A stretch of DNA of 64,000 bases. It comes from Flavobacteriaceae bacterium (GTDB lineage: Bacteria > Bacteroidota > Bacteroidia > Flavobacteriales > Flavobacteriaceae). Positions 27,484 through 36,216 of this stretch are shown here, in pieces. Below the pieces are notes generated by a model that made no database searches, was not told the DNA's origin, and worked only from the letters and a program-made list of their open reading frames with translations. The stretch is taken from assembly GCA_018402135.1 (NCBI GenBank), contig JAGYJF010000002.1:434001-498000 (forward strand), read 5' to 3'. A program made the position numbers and the translations under genes. Position 1 is the first letter of the stretch; the number at the start of each line of letters is the position of its first letter.

Positions 27484-27784
27484 AATTTTTTAATGAAAGA
27501 CAAAGGTATACAATTGTTAATTTACATTTGTAAACATTATTTTTTGTCTAATACAGGTACTTGTTTACAAGCTTAAACGAGATTTGCTGCATTGATGCGC
27601 TACTCGTCTTAAAATTTAATTACAATTAAAAATACATTATTTTATAATCTTAATTTCAGTTATTTAACATTAATTTTATGAACTATAAGTTTAATATAGA
27701 TTATAAATATATAGCAATTTTAAGGCCTATATGGAATATTGTTTTTACATTTGTAATCGGATTTGCGCCCTTAGATAATTTACA
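27484..27784. promoter_or_regulatory. Divergent regulatory region with repeated TTTACA/TGTAAA palindromes
   Basis: A 301-base gap with no gene. It holds TTTACATTTGTAAA at 27521-27534 (perfect arms, two-base centre), CTTGTTTACAAG at 27560-27571, and TTTACATTTGTAAT at 27744-27757, which is 13/14 identical to the first. The last overlaps a TACATTTG -7 box (27746-27753) 31 bases before the XRE gene. On the minus strand TACCTTTG (27501-27508) is a -7 box 17 bases before the M14 gene. The repeats are good candidates for operators of the XRE regulator. Confidence 0.5.
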
Positions 27785-28171
27785 ATGATAAACACACCTG
27801 AATTCTCCAAAAGACTTGAAAAAGTGATTCAATATTATGGTGAATCAGCATCTTCTTTTGCCGATAATATTGGTGTGCAGCGCTCCTCTATTTCACATAT
27901 TTTATCGGGTAGAAATAAGCCCAGTTTAGATTTTGTAATGAAGGTGCTTACCACCTATCCTGAAGTTGAATTGTATTGGCTATTGAATGGAAAAGGACAT
28001 TTCCCATCTAATAAAACTGAACAAAAAATTGAAACCATAAAACCTGCAGCACCACTTCCAGAAGAAAAAGTGATTGAAAAAAAACCCGCTTCAAAATCTG
28101 AAAAATCAATCACGCGCATTGTAATTTTTTATTCCGACGGTAGTTTTGAAAATTTTGAAACTAATAAATAA
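27785..28171 (+). CDS. XRE-family helix-turn-helix regulator
   Basis: 128 residues. The N-terminal 65 residues form a Cro/CI-type HTH: FSKRLEKVIQYYGESASSFADN, then VQRSSISHILSGRNKPSLDFV. A linker rich in Lys, Pro and Glu (about 78-105) leads to a short C-terminal segment (SITRIVIFYSDGSFENFE) common in flavobacterial proteins of this type. No peptidase or ligand domain is visible. Probably autoregulated through the palindromes upstream. Confidence 0.85.
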   Translation: MINTPEFSKRLEKVIQYYGESASSFADNIGVQRSSISHILSGRNKPSLDFVMKVLTTYPEVELYWLLNGKGHFPSNKTEQKIETIKPAAPLPEEKVIEKKPASKSEKSITRIVIFYSDGSFENFETNK

Positions 28172-28221
28172 TTGAGGATAGTAGAAATAATCTAATTTTC
28201 GGTTATTATCACACTAATACT

Positions 28222-28229
28222 TATTTTTG
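28222..28229 (+). promoter_or_regulatory. Bacteroidota -7 box (TATTTTTG)
   Basis: TATTTTTG matches TAnnTTTG and ends 12 bases before the ATG of the small lipoprotein at 28242, predicting a very short leader. Confidence 0.4.
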
Positions 28230-28241
28230 CAAAAAAAATAA

Positions 28242-28625
28242 ATGAATAAGCTACTCCTACTTTCTTTTCTAATCATATTTTGCTCATGCTATCAAATTGA
28301 GCGCGATTGTAAAAAATTTAAAACGGGAACATTTACCAGCACCATCAGTATTGATGATGTTGATTATATTTCAACTTTTGAGCGCAATGAGCTTATTCAA
28401 ATAGAAACTTTTGAAGGTAAAACCGATTCTTCAACAGTGAGATGGATTAACGACTGTGAGGTTATTTTCAAAACCATTAATCCAAAAAACCGTGCTGAAC
28501 GAAAAGATGTACACCTAAAAATATTAACTACCACCGATTCATCGTATGTATTTGAATATTCGTACGTTGGTGATACCAAAAAACAAAAAGGATTAGCTAT
28601 TAAATCAAAACAGATTACCTATTAA
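28242..28625 (+). CDS. Small lipoprotein, function unknown
   Basis: 127 residues. The signal peptide ends in FCSC followed by YQIERDC, giving a lipobox with the modified Cys near residue 16. The mature part is a short beta-rich domain (KTGTFTSTISIDD, TDSSTVRWINDCEVIFK) with one further Cys pair. Homologues in flavobacterial genomes are often labelled 'DNA topoisomerase IV', most likely a label copied from the adjacent parC gene; nothing in the sequence supports that. It ends seven bases before the convergent parC stop. Confidence 0.75.
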   Translation: MNKLLLLSFLIIFCSCYQIERDCKKFKTGTFTSTISIDDVDYISTFERNELIQIETFEGKTDSSTVRWINDCEVIFKTINPKNRAERKDVHLKILTTTDSSYVFEYSYVGDTKKQKGLAIKSKQITY

Positions 28626-28631
28626 TTCAAT

Positions 28632-31277
28632 CTAAAACAAAGTAATCTGTCCACCATTTCCTTCACCTTTTTCAGGGATATCTTCTGAATTTGAATCATT
28701 AATATCCTTAGGAGTTTCTAATGTTTCTTCGTCAAAAACCTCGAGTTCTATCGCCGGAGTTTCCTCAGGAGCCTCATATGGTATGGAATCTAATAGATTT
28801 ATCTGATTTACCTTTTCTTTAGTCAACTGGTTACCCAAAGCTGCAATGCCTTTAACGGCTATAAATTCTTCGAGATTAATTTGCTGATTGTCTTTTCGCT
28901 CTTTACCGCGTTCTTTGGTAAACTCAACTTCTGCCATAGGTTTCCAATCGGTTGAAACAATTTCTAAATGACTTTTAGGATGTTCTGAAATAAATAATTC
29001 TTCCTTGCCTTCGTTTTCAATTAAAAAACGCTTCACAAAATAACGCTCCTTTTCACCATCAAAATAAATAGCTGAAATTGGTTTTTTAGGAATCCATTTT
29101 TCCAGCACAATCATATCGTCATCAAAATGGGTAGTTAACTCTGGAATTATTGTTTTAATCAAACCCGATTGTTTGATAATTAACAATCGATCTTCACCTC
29201 TAAATTCTCCAACAAGTTCACCGCGTCCGTCAACATTTAAACGCTGTACAGCATCGTCGAACCATATTTTACGCGGTTTTAAAGTTGAAATCCCTTTTTC
29301 TTTAAGTTCTATGCGTTTAACGCTATATTTAGTCACTAAATTTCCTTTAGAATCTCTTCCTTTAATAAGAATTTCAGCAAAATCAATATCCCATTTCAAT
29401 TTTTTAATGCTACCTACTTGACGCAATAAAACAGTTACTACTTCGGCCTCACCATTTGGGTTTGCAGAGAAATAATACACTGTAGAATCCTTTTTACCAT
29501 TGGTTAAGTCATACTCTCTATCGCGCGTAGTTGAAGTAACCGCAAAACGCTTTACATAAGATGGCCCACCTTTACCGTCTCTATAAATCAAGTTGTAAAT
29601 AGTGCGTTTGTCTTTTTTCTTAAAAACGGCCACATGAATAATGTTTTTACCAATAAAGGTTTTGGCGTCGACTTTTGTGACCATCATTTTACCTTCTTCG
29701 GTAAAAATAATAATCTCGTCTATATCGCTACAATCACAAACATATTCATCCCGTTTTAATGAGGTTCCAACAAATCCCTCAGCGCGATTTACGTAGAGTT
29801 TGGTATTTCTAATTACCACTTTTGTGGCATCGACGTCATCAAATAACCTGATTTCAGTTTTGCGTTCTTTACCAGTGCTATATTCTTTTTTAAGTCGATT
29901 AAAATAAGCAATGGCATACTCAATAAGATTTGCCAAATGGTGCTTTATTTCAGCTATTTGATCCTCTAAGGAATCGATTTTCTGCTGTGCTTTGTCAATA
30001 TCAAACTTTGAGATTCGTTTAATTCTAATTTCGGTAAGTCTTACAATATCTTCTTCTGTCACAGCACGTTTTAAATGTGCAATATGCGGTTTAAGTCCAT
30101 TGTCTATCGCTCTTATAACACCTTCCCAAGTTTCTTCTTCTTCTATGTCTCGATAAATTCTATTTTCAATAAAAATGCGTTCAAGCGATGCGTAATGCCA
30201 CTGTTCTTCTAGTTCATCTAAGCGCACTTCTAAATCTTGTCGAAGAAGTTCCACTGTATTATCGGTAGAACGACGCAACATTTCTGAGACACCGACAAAC
30301 AGTGGTCTATTTTCTTCAATGATGCAGCCTAAAGGTGAAATAGATACTTCGCAATTGGTAAATGCGTACAGTGCATCGATGGTTTTATCGGGTGAAATTC
30401 CTGGTGGCAGATGAATTAATATTTCAACATCAGCTGCTGTATTATCCTCAATTTTTTTAATTTTTATCTTCCCTTTTTCGTTAGCTTTTAAAATTGAATC
30501 GATTAAGGATGAAGTATTAGTGCTAAATGGAATCTCGGTTATAACAAGCGTATTTTTATCTTGTTGCGAAATTTTAGCCCTTACGCGAATTTTTCCACCA
30601 CGCAAGCCGTCGTTGTAATTGGTGACATCAATAATACCAGCTGTAGGAAAATCTGGAAATAAAGTAAACCGTTTTCCTTGTAGATGCTTTACTGAAGCAT
30701 CAATCAGTTCAATAAAATTATGCGGTAAGACCTTTGTAGATAGTCCAACGGCAATACCTTCAGCACCTTGAGCCAGCAAAAGCGGAAACATGATAGGCAA
30801 GTTTACCGGTTCTTTTTTACGACCATCGTAGGAAGCTTGCCATTCAGTGATTTTTGGATTATAAACCACATCAAGCGCAAACTTTGACAAACGCGCTTCA
30901 ATATATCTTGAGGCTGCAGCACTATCTCCAGTTAAAATATTTCCCCAGTTTCCCTGGGTATCAATTAGCAAATCTTTCTGCCCAATTTGAACCATAGCGT
31001 CCGCAATACTGGCATCGCCATGCGGATGGTACTGCATGGTATGACCCACGATGTTAGCTACTTTACTATAGCGACCATCATCCAGTTCTTTCATGGAATG
31101 TAAAATGCGGCGTTGTACAGGCTTTAATCCATCTTCAATGGCTGGCACGGCACGTTCTAGAATAACGTAACTAGCATAATCCAAAAACCAATCTTTGTAC
31201 ATGCCATCAATTTTAGTGATGGTTTCTTGCGGTGTATGTTCTTGTTCGTTTAAAGAATCTTCAGGTATTTCAGACAT
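28632..31277 (-). CDS. parC: DNA topoisomerase IV subunit A / GyrA-like
   Basis: 881 residues. Winged-helix and breakage-reunion region: LKPVQRRILHSM, QYHPHGDASIADAM (quinolone-resistance-determining region) and SAAASRYIEARL with the catalytic Tyr. Central coiled coil near 390-470 (IDSLEDQIAEIKHHL). The C-terminal part is a beta-pinwheel-like domain with a low-complexity acidic tail ending GGQITLF. It acts with ParE to unlink replicated chromosomes. The start codon overlaps the stop of the interrupted gene upstream (TAATG), and parE lies one gene further up, so the order parE-X-parC is one operon. Confidence 0.93.
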   Translation of the reverse strand: MSEIPEDSLNEQEHTPQETITKIDGMYKDWFLDYASYVILERAVPAIEDGLKPVQRRILHSMKELDDGRYSKVANIVGHTMQYHPHGDASIADAMVQIGQKDLLIDTQGNWGNILTGDSAAASRYIEARLSKFALDVVYNPKITEWQASYDGRKKEPVNLPIMFPLLLAQGAEGIAVGLSTKVLPHNFIELIDASVKHLQGKRFTLFPDFPTAGIIDVTNYNDGLRGGKIRVRAKISQQDKNTLVITEIPFSTNTSSLIDSILKANEKGKIKIKKIEDNTAADVEILIHLPPGISPDKTIDALYAFTNCEVSISPLGCIIEENRPLFVGVSEMLRRSTDNTVELLRQDLEVRLDELEEQWHYASLERIFIENRIYRDIEEEETWEGVIRAIDNGLKPHIAHLKRAVTEEDIVRLTEIRIKRISKFDIDKAQQKIDSLEDQIAEIKHHLANLIEYAIAYFNRLKKEYSTGKERKTEIRLFDDVDATKVVIRNTKLYVNRAEGFVGTSLKRDEYVCDCSDIDEIIIFTEEGKMMVTKVDAKTFIGKNIIHVAVFKKKDKRTIYNLIYRDGKGGPSYVKRFAVTSTTRDREYDLTNGKKDSTVYYFSANPNGEAEVVTVLLRQVGSIKKLKWDIDFAEILIKGRDSKGNLVTKYSVKRIELKEKGISTLKPRKIWFDDAVQRLNVDGRGELVGEFRGEDRLLIIKQSGLIKTIIPELTTHFDDDMIVLEKWIPKKPISAIYFDGEKERYFVKRFLIENEGKEELFISEHPKSHLEIVSTDWKPMAEVEFTKERGKERKDNQQINLEEFIAVKGIAALGNQLTKEKVNQINLLDSIPYEAPEETPAIELEVFDEETLETPKDINDSNSEDIPEKGEGNGGQITLF

Positions 31278-31765
31278 TAATTATGTTCCTTATGTTTGAT
31301 GTTTTGTTTAATCATTTTACTCAATGATTGTTTGATGTATTTTCTTTTTTTTCTACCGACCAAAGTAACGTTAAATCGCTCAGATTTTTCGCGACCTGAT
31401 TTAGTTTTTAATTGAATTACCAAGGTTTTATACACGAAGTAATTATTGAACTTAAACGCCCTAAGATCTTGTTTATCAAATTCAATCTTCTTTTATCTGT
31501 AATTAAAATGTTCTGAAAGCAATAAACCTCGATTAATAATTATAACTTTAATTCCATCGCTATCATATTCAAAAAATCTTGAAATTTGATGTACAATTAT
31601 AAATGCTGATAAAAATGCAATTACAATAATAGTTAATGTTAAGACAGGATTAGGTGTTAACTCGCTAAAAGCACTAAAAACGGTGGCCATTAAAACAGCA
31701 ACTACTATTAAAATAAAATAGGTTGAAATAATGACGTTTTTAACCTTAGCGTTGTTGGTTCTCAT
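31277..31765 (-). pseudogene. Conserved flavobacterial membrane protein between parE and parC, interrupted by in-frame TAA
   Basis: A start ATG at 31765 overlaps the parE stop (ATGA). The first 90 codons encode two membrane helices (about 9-30 and 38-60) and then FFEYDSDGIKVIIINRGLLL. A TAA follows at 31495-31493. The same frame stays open for another 71 codons (KKIEFDKQDLRAFKFNNYFV, then a basic tail with VTLVGRKKRKYIKQSL) and ends in a TAA that overlaps the parC ATG as TAATG. From memory of the family, homologues are about 160 residues and read through this point with Glu, so a single GAA-to-TAA change is the simplest explanation. Either a true nonsense mutation, a sequencing error, or stop readthrough. 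A 90-residue product may still be made. Confidence 0.75.
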
Positions 31766-33624
31766 GCTTTAAGTTCTTCAACTAAATCTAATTCAACTTT
31801 TAGGTTATTGATTATGAACTCCTGCCTATCTGGTGTGTTTTTGCCCATATAAAATTCAAGCAAACCTTCAACCGACATGTTGTTATCCATCATAACTGGA
31901 TCTAAACGAATGTTGTCTCCAATAAAATGTTTGAACTCGTCTGGCGATATTTCACCCAAACCTTTAAATCGGGTGATTTCGGGTTTTGGTTTTAATTTTT
32001 CTATGGCATTTCTGCGTTCTTCTTCAGAATAGCAATAGATAGTTTCCTTTTTATTTCTAACTCTAAATAAGGGTGTTTGTAAAATATATAAATGACCTTC
32101 TTTTATCAATTCTGGAAAAAACTGTAGAAAAAAAGTAATCAGCAACAACCTTATATGCATTCCATCTACGTCGGCATCTGTGGCGATTACAATATTGTTA
32201 TATCGCAAATCTTCCATAGATTCTTCAATATTTAATGCAGCTTGCAACAAATTAAATTCCTCGTTTTCGTAAACGATTTTTTTACTCATTCCGTAGGAAT
32301 TCAAAGGCTTTCCACGTAAACTAAATACGGCTTGCGTGTTGACATCTCTTGATTTTGTGATACTTCCCGAAGCGGAATCACCTTCTGTGATAAACAAGGT
32401 TGAATCTAATCGTCGGTCATGTTTTAAATCGCCAAAATGTACGCGACAATCTCTAAGTTTTTTGTTGTGTAAACTCGCTTTTTTAGCACGGTCTTTGGCT
32501 AGTTTTCTAATTCCTGACAGCTCTTTGCGTTCGCGTTCAGCCTGCAGAATTTTGCGGAGCATTTTTTCGGCTGTTTCAGGATTTTTATGTAAAAAATTAT
32601 CGAGTTGGGTTTTAACAAAATCGTTTATATAAGTTCTCACCGTAGGTAAATCGCCACCCATATCGGTAGAACCTAATTTGGTTTTGGTTTGACTCTCAAA
32701 AACCGGCTCCATTACTTTAATTGACACAGCACTAACCACAGATTTTCGCACATCAGCAGCTTCGAAATTTTTGTTATAAAACTCTCTGATGGTTTTTACC
32801 AGTGCTTCTCTAAAGGCGGCTAAATGTGTGCCACCTTGGGTTGTGTTTTGTCCGTTTACAAACGAATGGTATTCCTCGCTATACTGCGTTTTGTGGTGCG
32901 TCATAGCAACTTCAATATCATCACCACGCAAATGAATTATTGGATATATTTTATCGGATGGATTTATATTATCATTTAACAAATCCTTTAAACCGTTTTC
33001 GCTAAAATATTTTTCGCCGTTAAAAACTATGGTTAATCCTGGATTTAAATACACATAATTTTTGAGCATTTTTATGATATACTCATTTCGGTATTTATAA
33101 TTTTTAAAAATGGTTTCATCGGGTACAAACGAAACTTTGGTACCTTTTCTTCTTGTGGTTTCGTCGGTTAAATCTTCATCCTTTAGGTTACCTTCCGAAA
33201 ACTCTGCCGATGCCGACTTTCCGTCACGTGTTGATTCTACCTTAAAAAATGACGACAAGGCATTTACAGCTTTGGTACCAACACCATTCAATCCTACCGA
33301 TTTTTTAAAAGCACGGGAATCGTACTTTCCGCCAGTATTCATTTTTGACACCACGTCCACCACTTTTCCTAATGGGATACCGCGCCCGTAATCGCGCACG
33401 GTAACACGGTTGCCTTGAACGGATACTTCAATAGTTTTACCAGCACCCATAACGTATTCGTCAATGGAATTATCTAAAACTTCTTTTAGCAAAATATAGA
33501 TGCCATCGTCGGCCGACGAACCATCACCAAGCTTACCAATATACATCCCAGGGCGCATCCGGATATGTTCTTTCCAGTCTAGCGAACGTATATTGTCTTC
33601 TGTATATTTGGTTTCTTGAGTCAT
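31762..33624 (-). CDS. parE: DNA topoisomerase IV subunit B
   Basis: 620 residues, short type typical of Bacteroidota ParE. GHKL ATPase: [41 protein letters not shown]. Transducer region [20 protein letters not shown] domain: [10 protein letters not shown] and [13 protein letters not shown] (metal-binding acidic residues), and a final [13 protein letters not shown]. It supplies ATP-driven DNA passage with ParC. The stop is coupled to the next gene by ATGA. About 290 bases of non-coding DNA lie upstream without a clear -7 box. Confidence 0.95.
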   Translation of the reverse strand: MTQETKYTEDNIRSLDWKEHIRMRPGMYIGKLGDGSSADDGIYILLKEVLDNSIDEYVMGAGKTIEVSVQGNRVTVRDYGRGIPLGKVVDVVSKMNTGGKYDSRAFKKSVGLNGVGTKAVNALSSFFKVESTRDGKSASAEFSEGNLKDEDLTDETTRRKGTKVSFVPDETIFKNYKYRNEYIIKMLKNYVYLNPGLTIVFNGEKYFSENGLKDLLNDNINPSDKIYPIIHLRGDDIEVAMTHHKTQYSEEYHSFVNGQNTTQGGTHLAAFREALVKTIREFYNKNFEAADVRKSVVSAVSIKVMEPVFESQTKTKLGSTDMGGDLPTVRTYINDFVKTQLDNFLHKNPETAEKMLRKILQAERERKELSGIRKLAKDRAKKASLHNKKLRDCRVHFGDLKHDRRLDSTLFITEGDSASGSITKSRDVNTQAVFSLRGKPLNSYGMSKKIVYENEEFNLLQAALNIEESMEDLRYNNIVIATDADVDGMHIRLLLITFFLQFFPELIKEGHLYILQTPLFRVRNKKETIYCYSEEERRNAIEKLKPKPEITRFKGLGEISPDEFKHFIGDNIRLDPVMMDNNMSVEGLLEFYMGKNTPDRQEFIINNLKVELDLVEELKA

Positions 33625-33914
33625 TTGTGTGGTACTTTTTGGTGCGATGCTAATATAATATTTCGGTTCTTAAAATGAAACATTGCCACTGATAAGTAAT
33701 TAACAATAAAATAAGTGTTTTTGTTGAGAAAATACTGAATAACGGCCATTTTTTTTCCAAATGAATTCTCCTTAAAAATATTGCAATTTCAGAATTAATG
33801 CTTTAATTAAATAATCTACAATGAACATTGGAATTTTTGAATATTATATTTCAGACTGTAACAATTTTATTGAAAATAATACTAAATATTCAAATTAGTT
33901 AAATTCGCAATGCT

Positions 33915-34994
33915 ATGACTATCAAAACCATTTTTAATCTATTGCTGATTTCAGCATTTGTTAATTCAGGAATCGCCCAAAACTATTCTTGGGAAAAACT
34001 CGATACAGAACCCTATCCGGGAAAACAAGACGATATTTCGTTTATAGATGCCAATACGGGTTGGTATGTTAACGGATTTGGAACTATTTACAAAACAACC
34101 GATGCTGGTTTAAATTGGGAAAAACAACTCCAGCAAAAAGGGTCATTTTTCAGAACTATTGCGTTTGTGAATCAAGATGTTGGATTTGCAGGAACTGTGG
34201 GTACCGATTATTTCCCAAATGTTAGCGATACCATTCCTTTGTACGGCACCAAAGATGGCGGTAAAACTTGGAATCCTGTAAACTATAATGGTCACTACGT
34301 TAAAGGTCTTTGCGCTATTTCTGTTGTGAAAGAGCAGTTTATTAACCACGGAGCAATTGATTATAGACATCACGTTTTTGCAGCTGGAAGAGTTGGCAGC
34401 CCAGCAAATTTTATGGTTTCACACGATGGTGGTATAAATTGGGATTCCAAAAGTTTAAACGACGATTGTAAAATGATTTTTGATATTAAAATGTTCAATA
34501 AAAATGAAGGTTTTATTTGTGCTGCTACCTCAGAAGATATAAGCCAATCTAATGCCTTGATTATGAAAACTGTTGATGGTGGCAAAACTTGGGAAAAAGT
34601 TTACCAATCCAATAGACCATTTGAAACAACATGGAAAATGTCCTTTCCTACCAAAAATGTTGGGTATGTAACCATTCAATCGTATAATCCTGATCCGCGT
34701 GTAAAACAACAAAGGGTAGCAAAGACGACGGATGGCGGAAAAACATGGAATGAAATTAATTTAGTAGAAGACCATACAGCTCGCCAATTTGGTATCGGGT
34801 TTATAGATGAAAATCTTGGCTATGTAGGAACAGTAAATAGCGGTTATAAAACTGAAGATGGCAGTCAAACTTGGACTGCCATGGATTTAGGTCGTGCCTG
34901 CAACAATATTAAGATTTACAAAGATACGAGCGGCACTGTAACGCATGGTTACGCCATTGGCGTGGATGTTTTTAAACTGAAAATTGAAAACTAA
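33915..34994 (+). CDS. Secreted Ycf48/BNR-repeat beta-propeller protein
   Basis: 359 residues with a Sec signal peptide (cleavage after GIA, before QNYSW). At least five Asp-box/BNR repeats of the form T-x-D-G-G-x-x-W are visible: TTDAGLNWEK, TKDGGKTWNP, SHDGGINWDS, TVDGGKTWEK, TTDGGKTWNE and a degenerate TEDGSQTW. These form a seven-blade-type propeller as in Ycf48/HCF136 and sialidase-like proteins, but no sialidase catalytic residues are evident. Probably periplasmic or outer-membrane attached; function unknown. Ends eight bases before the convergent ychF stop. Confidence 0.82.
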   Translation: MTIKTIFNLLLISAFVNSGIAQNYSWEKLDTEPYPGKQDDISFIDANTGWYVNGFGTIYKTTDAGLNWEKQLQQKGSFFRTIAFVNQDVGFAGTVGTDYFPNVSDTIPLYGTKDGGKTWNPVNYNGHYVKGLCAISVVKEQFINHGAIDYRHHVFAAGRVGSPANFMVSHDGGINWDSKSLNDDCKMIFDIKMFNKNEGFICAATSEDISQSNALIMKTVDGGKTWEKVYQSNRPFETTWKMSFPTKNVGYVTIQSYNPDPRVKQQRVAKTTDGGKTWNEINLVEDHTARQFGIGFIDENLGYVGTVNSGYKTEDGSQTWTAMDLGRACNNIKIYKDTSGTVTHGYAIGVDVFKLKIEN

Positions 34995-35002
34995 AAATGA
35001 AA

Positions 35003-36097
35003 TTACACGTTAAATAGAAAATGCATTACATCGCCATCTTTCACGATGTAATTTTTGCCTTCCACGCGCATTTTGCCGGCTTCTTTTACTTTCGCTTCGC
35101 TACCGAATGAAACAAAGTCATCATAAGCAATTACTTCAGCTCTAATGAAGCCTTTTTCAAAATCGGTGTGTATTACGCCTGCTGCCTGTGGTGCGGTTGC
35201 TCCTACATCAATGGTCCAAGCGCGCACTTCTTTTACGCCTGCGGTAAAATAGGTTTGTTGTTTTAGAAGTTTGTATGCTGATCGAATTAATTTAGATGAA
35301 CCTGGTTCGTCTAAACCAATATCTTGTAGAAACATTTGGCGCTCTTCAAAGCTGTCTAATTCGTTAATATCTGCTTCCGTACCGACCGCTAGAAACAACA
35401 CTTCTGCATTTTCATTTTTAACGGCTTCTTTTACTTTTTCAACATACGCATTTCCAGAAATAGCAGACGCTTCATCAACATTACAAACATACATAACAGG
35501 CTTGTCTGTAATAAATTGAGCTGGTTTTACAAAATCTTCGTAATCATCTTCACTAAATTCCAAAGCGCGAATAGAAGTTCCTGTTTCTAAACCTTGTTTT
35601 ATTTTCAAAAGAACGGCTTCTTCTTTCTGTGCATCTTTATTGCCAGTTTTAGCAGCGCGTTTTACTTTTTCAAGCTTTTTATCGACGGTTTCAAGGTCTT
35701 TCAGCTGAAGCTCAATATCGATAGTTTCTTTATCTCTGATAGGATTAATGCTACCATCAACATGCACAATATTATCATCATCAAAGCAACGTAACACATG
35801 CAAAATAGCATCGGTTTCTCTAATATTAGCTAAAAATTGATTACCCAAACCTTCACCTTTACTGGCACCTTTTACTAGGCCAGCAATATCAACAATTTCT
35901 ACTGTTGCAGGCTGAACTCTTTGCGGCTTCACCAACGATTCAAGTATTTCAAGTCTTCGGTCGGGAACGTTCACAATACCAATATTGGGCTCAATAGTAC
36001 AAAAAGGAAAGTTTGCACTTTGTGCTTTGGCATTTGACAAACAATTAAATAATGTGGATTTACCTACATTTGGAAGACCTACGATTCCGGCTTTCAT
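35003..36097 (-). CDS. ychF: Redox-responsive ATPase YchF (OLA1 family)
   Basis: 364 residues. P-loop [12 protein letters not shown] at the N-terminus, [10 protein letters not shown] (switch I), [18 protein letters not shown] (switch II), and CNVDE in place of the NKxD G4 motif, the substitution that gives ATP rather than GTP preference. C-terminal TGS domain ([30 protein letters not shown]). A universal translation-associated Obg-family protein that binds the ribosome and answers to oxidative stress. A consensus -7 box lies 23 bases upstream. Confidence 0.96.
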   Translation of the reverse strand: MKAGIVGLPNVGKSTLFNCLSNAKAQSANFPFCTIEPNIGIVNVPDRRLEILESLVKPQRVQPATVEIVDIAGLVKGASKGEGLGNQFLANIRETDAILHVLRCFDDDNIVHVDGSINPIRDKETIDIELQLKDLETVDKKLEKVKRAAKTGNKDAQKEEAVLLKIKQGLETGTSIRALEFSEDDYEDFVKPAQFITDKPVMYVCNVDEASAISGNAYVEKVKEAVKNENAEVLFLAVGTEADINELDSFEERQMFLQDIGLDEPGSSKLIRSAYKLLKQQTYFTAGVKEVRAWTIDVGATAPQAAGVIHTDFEKGFIRAEVIAYDDFVSFGSEAKVKEAGKMRVEGKNYIVKDGDVMHFLFNV

Positions 36098-36119
36098 ATA
36101 ATATCGTATTTAAAGGGTG

Positions 36120-36127
36120 CAAAGATA
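36120..36127 (-). promoter_or_regulatory. Bacteroidota -7 box for ychF
   Basis: TATCTTTG on the minus strand, a perfect TAnnTTTG match, lies 23 bases before the ychF ATG and just downstream of the abgT terminator, so ychF has its own start site. Confidence 0.45.
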
Positions 36128-36153
36128 CATCTTCAATTGAATATTCAAGAATA

Positions 36154-36193
36154 AAAAAATGATGTTTGCCGAAATTGACCAACATCATTTTTT
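36154..36193. terminator. Strong hairpin terminator after abgT
   Basis: AAAAAATGATGTT (36154-36166) pairs perfectly with AACATCATTTTTT (36181-36193), a 13-base stem with a 14-base loop. On the minus strand it ends in a T-run and follows the transporter stop by about 25 bases; the symmetric A/T flanks make it bidirectional in form. Confidence 0.8.
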
Positions 36194-36216
36194 AACTTTT
36201 TCAAATAGTTATGTTA

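Noticed and set aside
31493-31765. 90-codon ORF as a complete small gene
   Set aside because: The open frame continues past the TAA up to the parC start with family-like sequence, so it is a truncated gene.
33821-33898. 25-codon ORF in the parE upstream gap
   Set aside because: No conserved feature, AT-rich random composition, no convincing start context.
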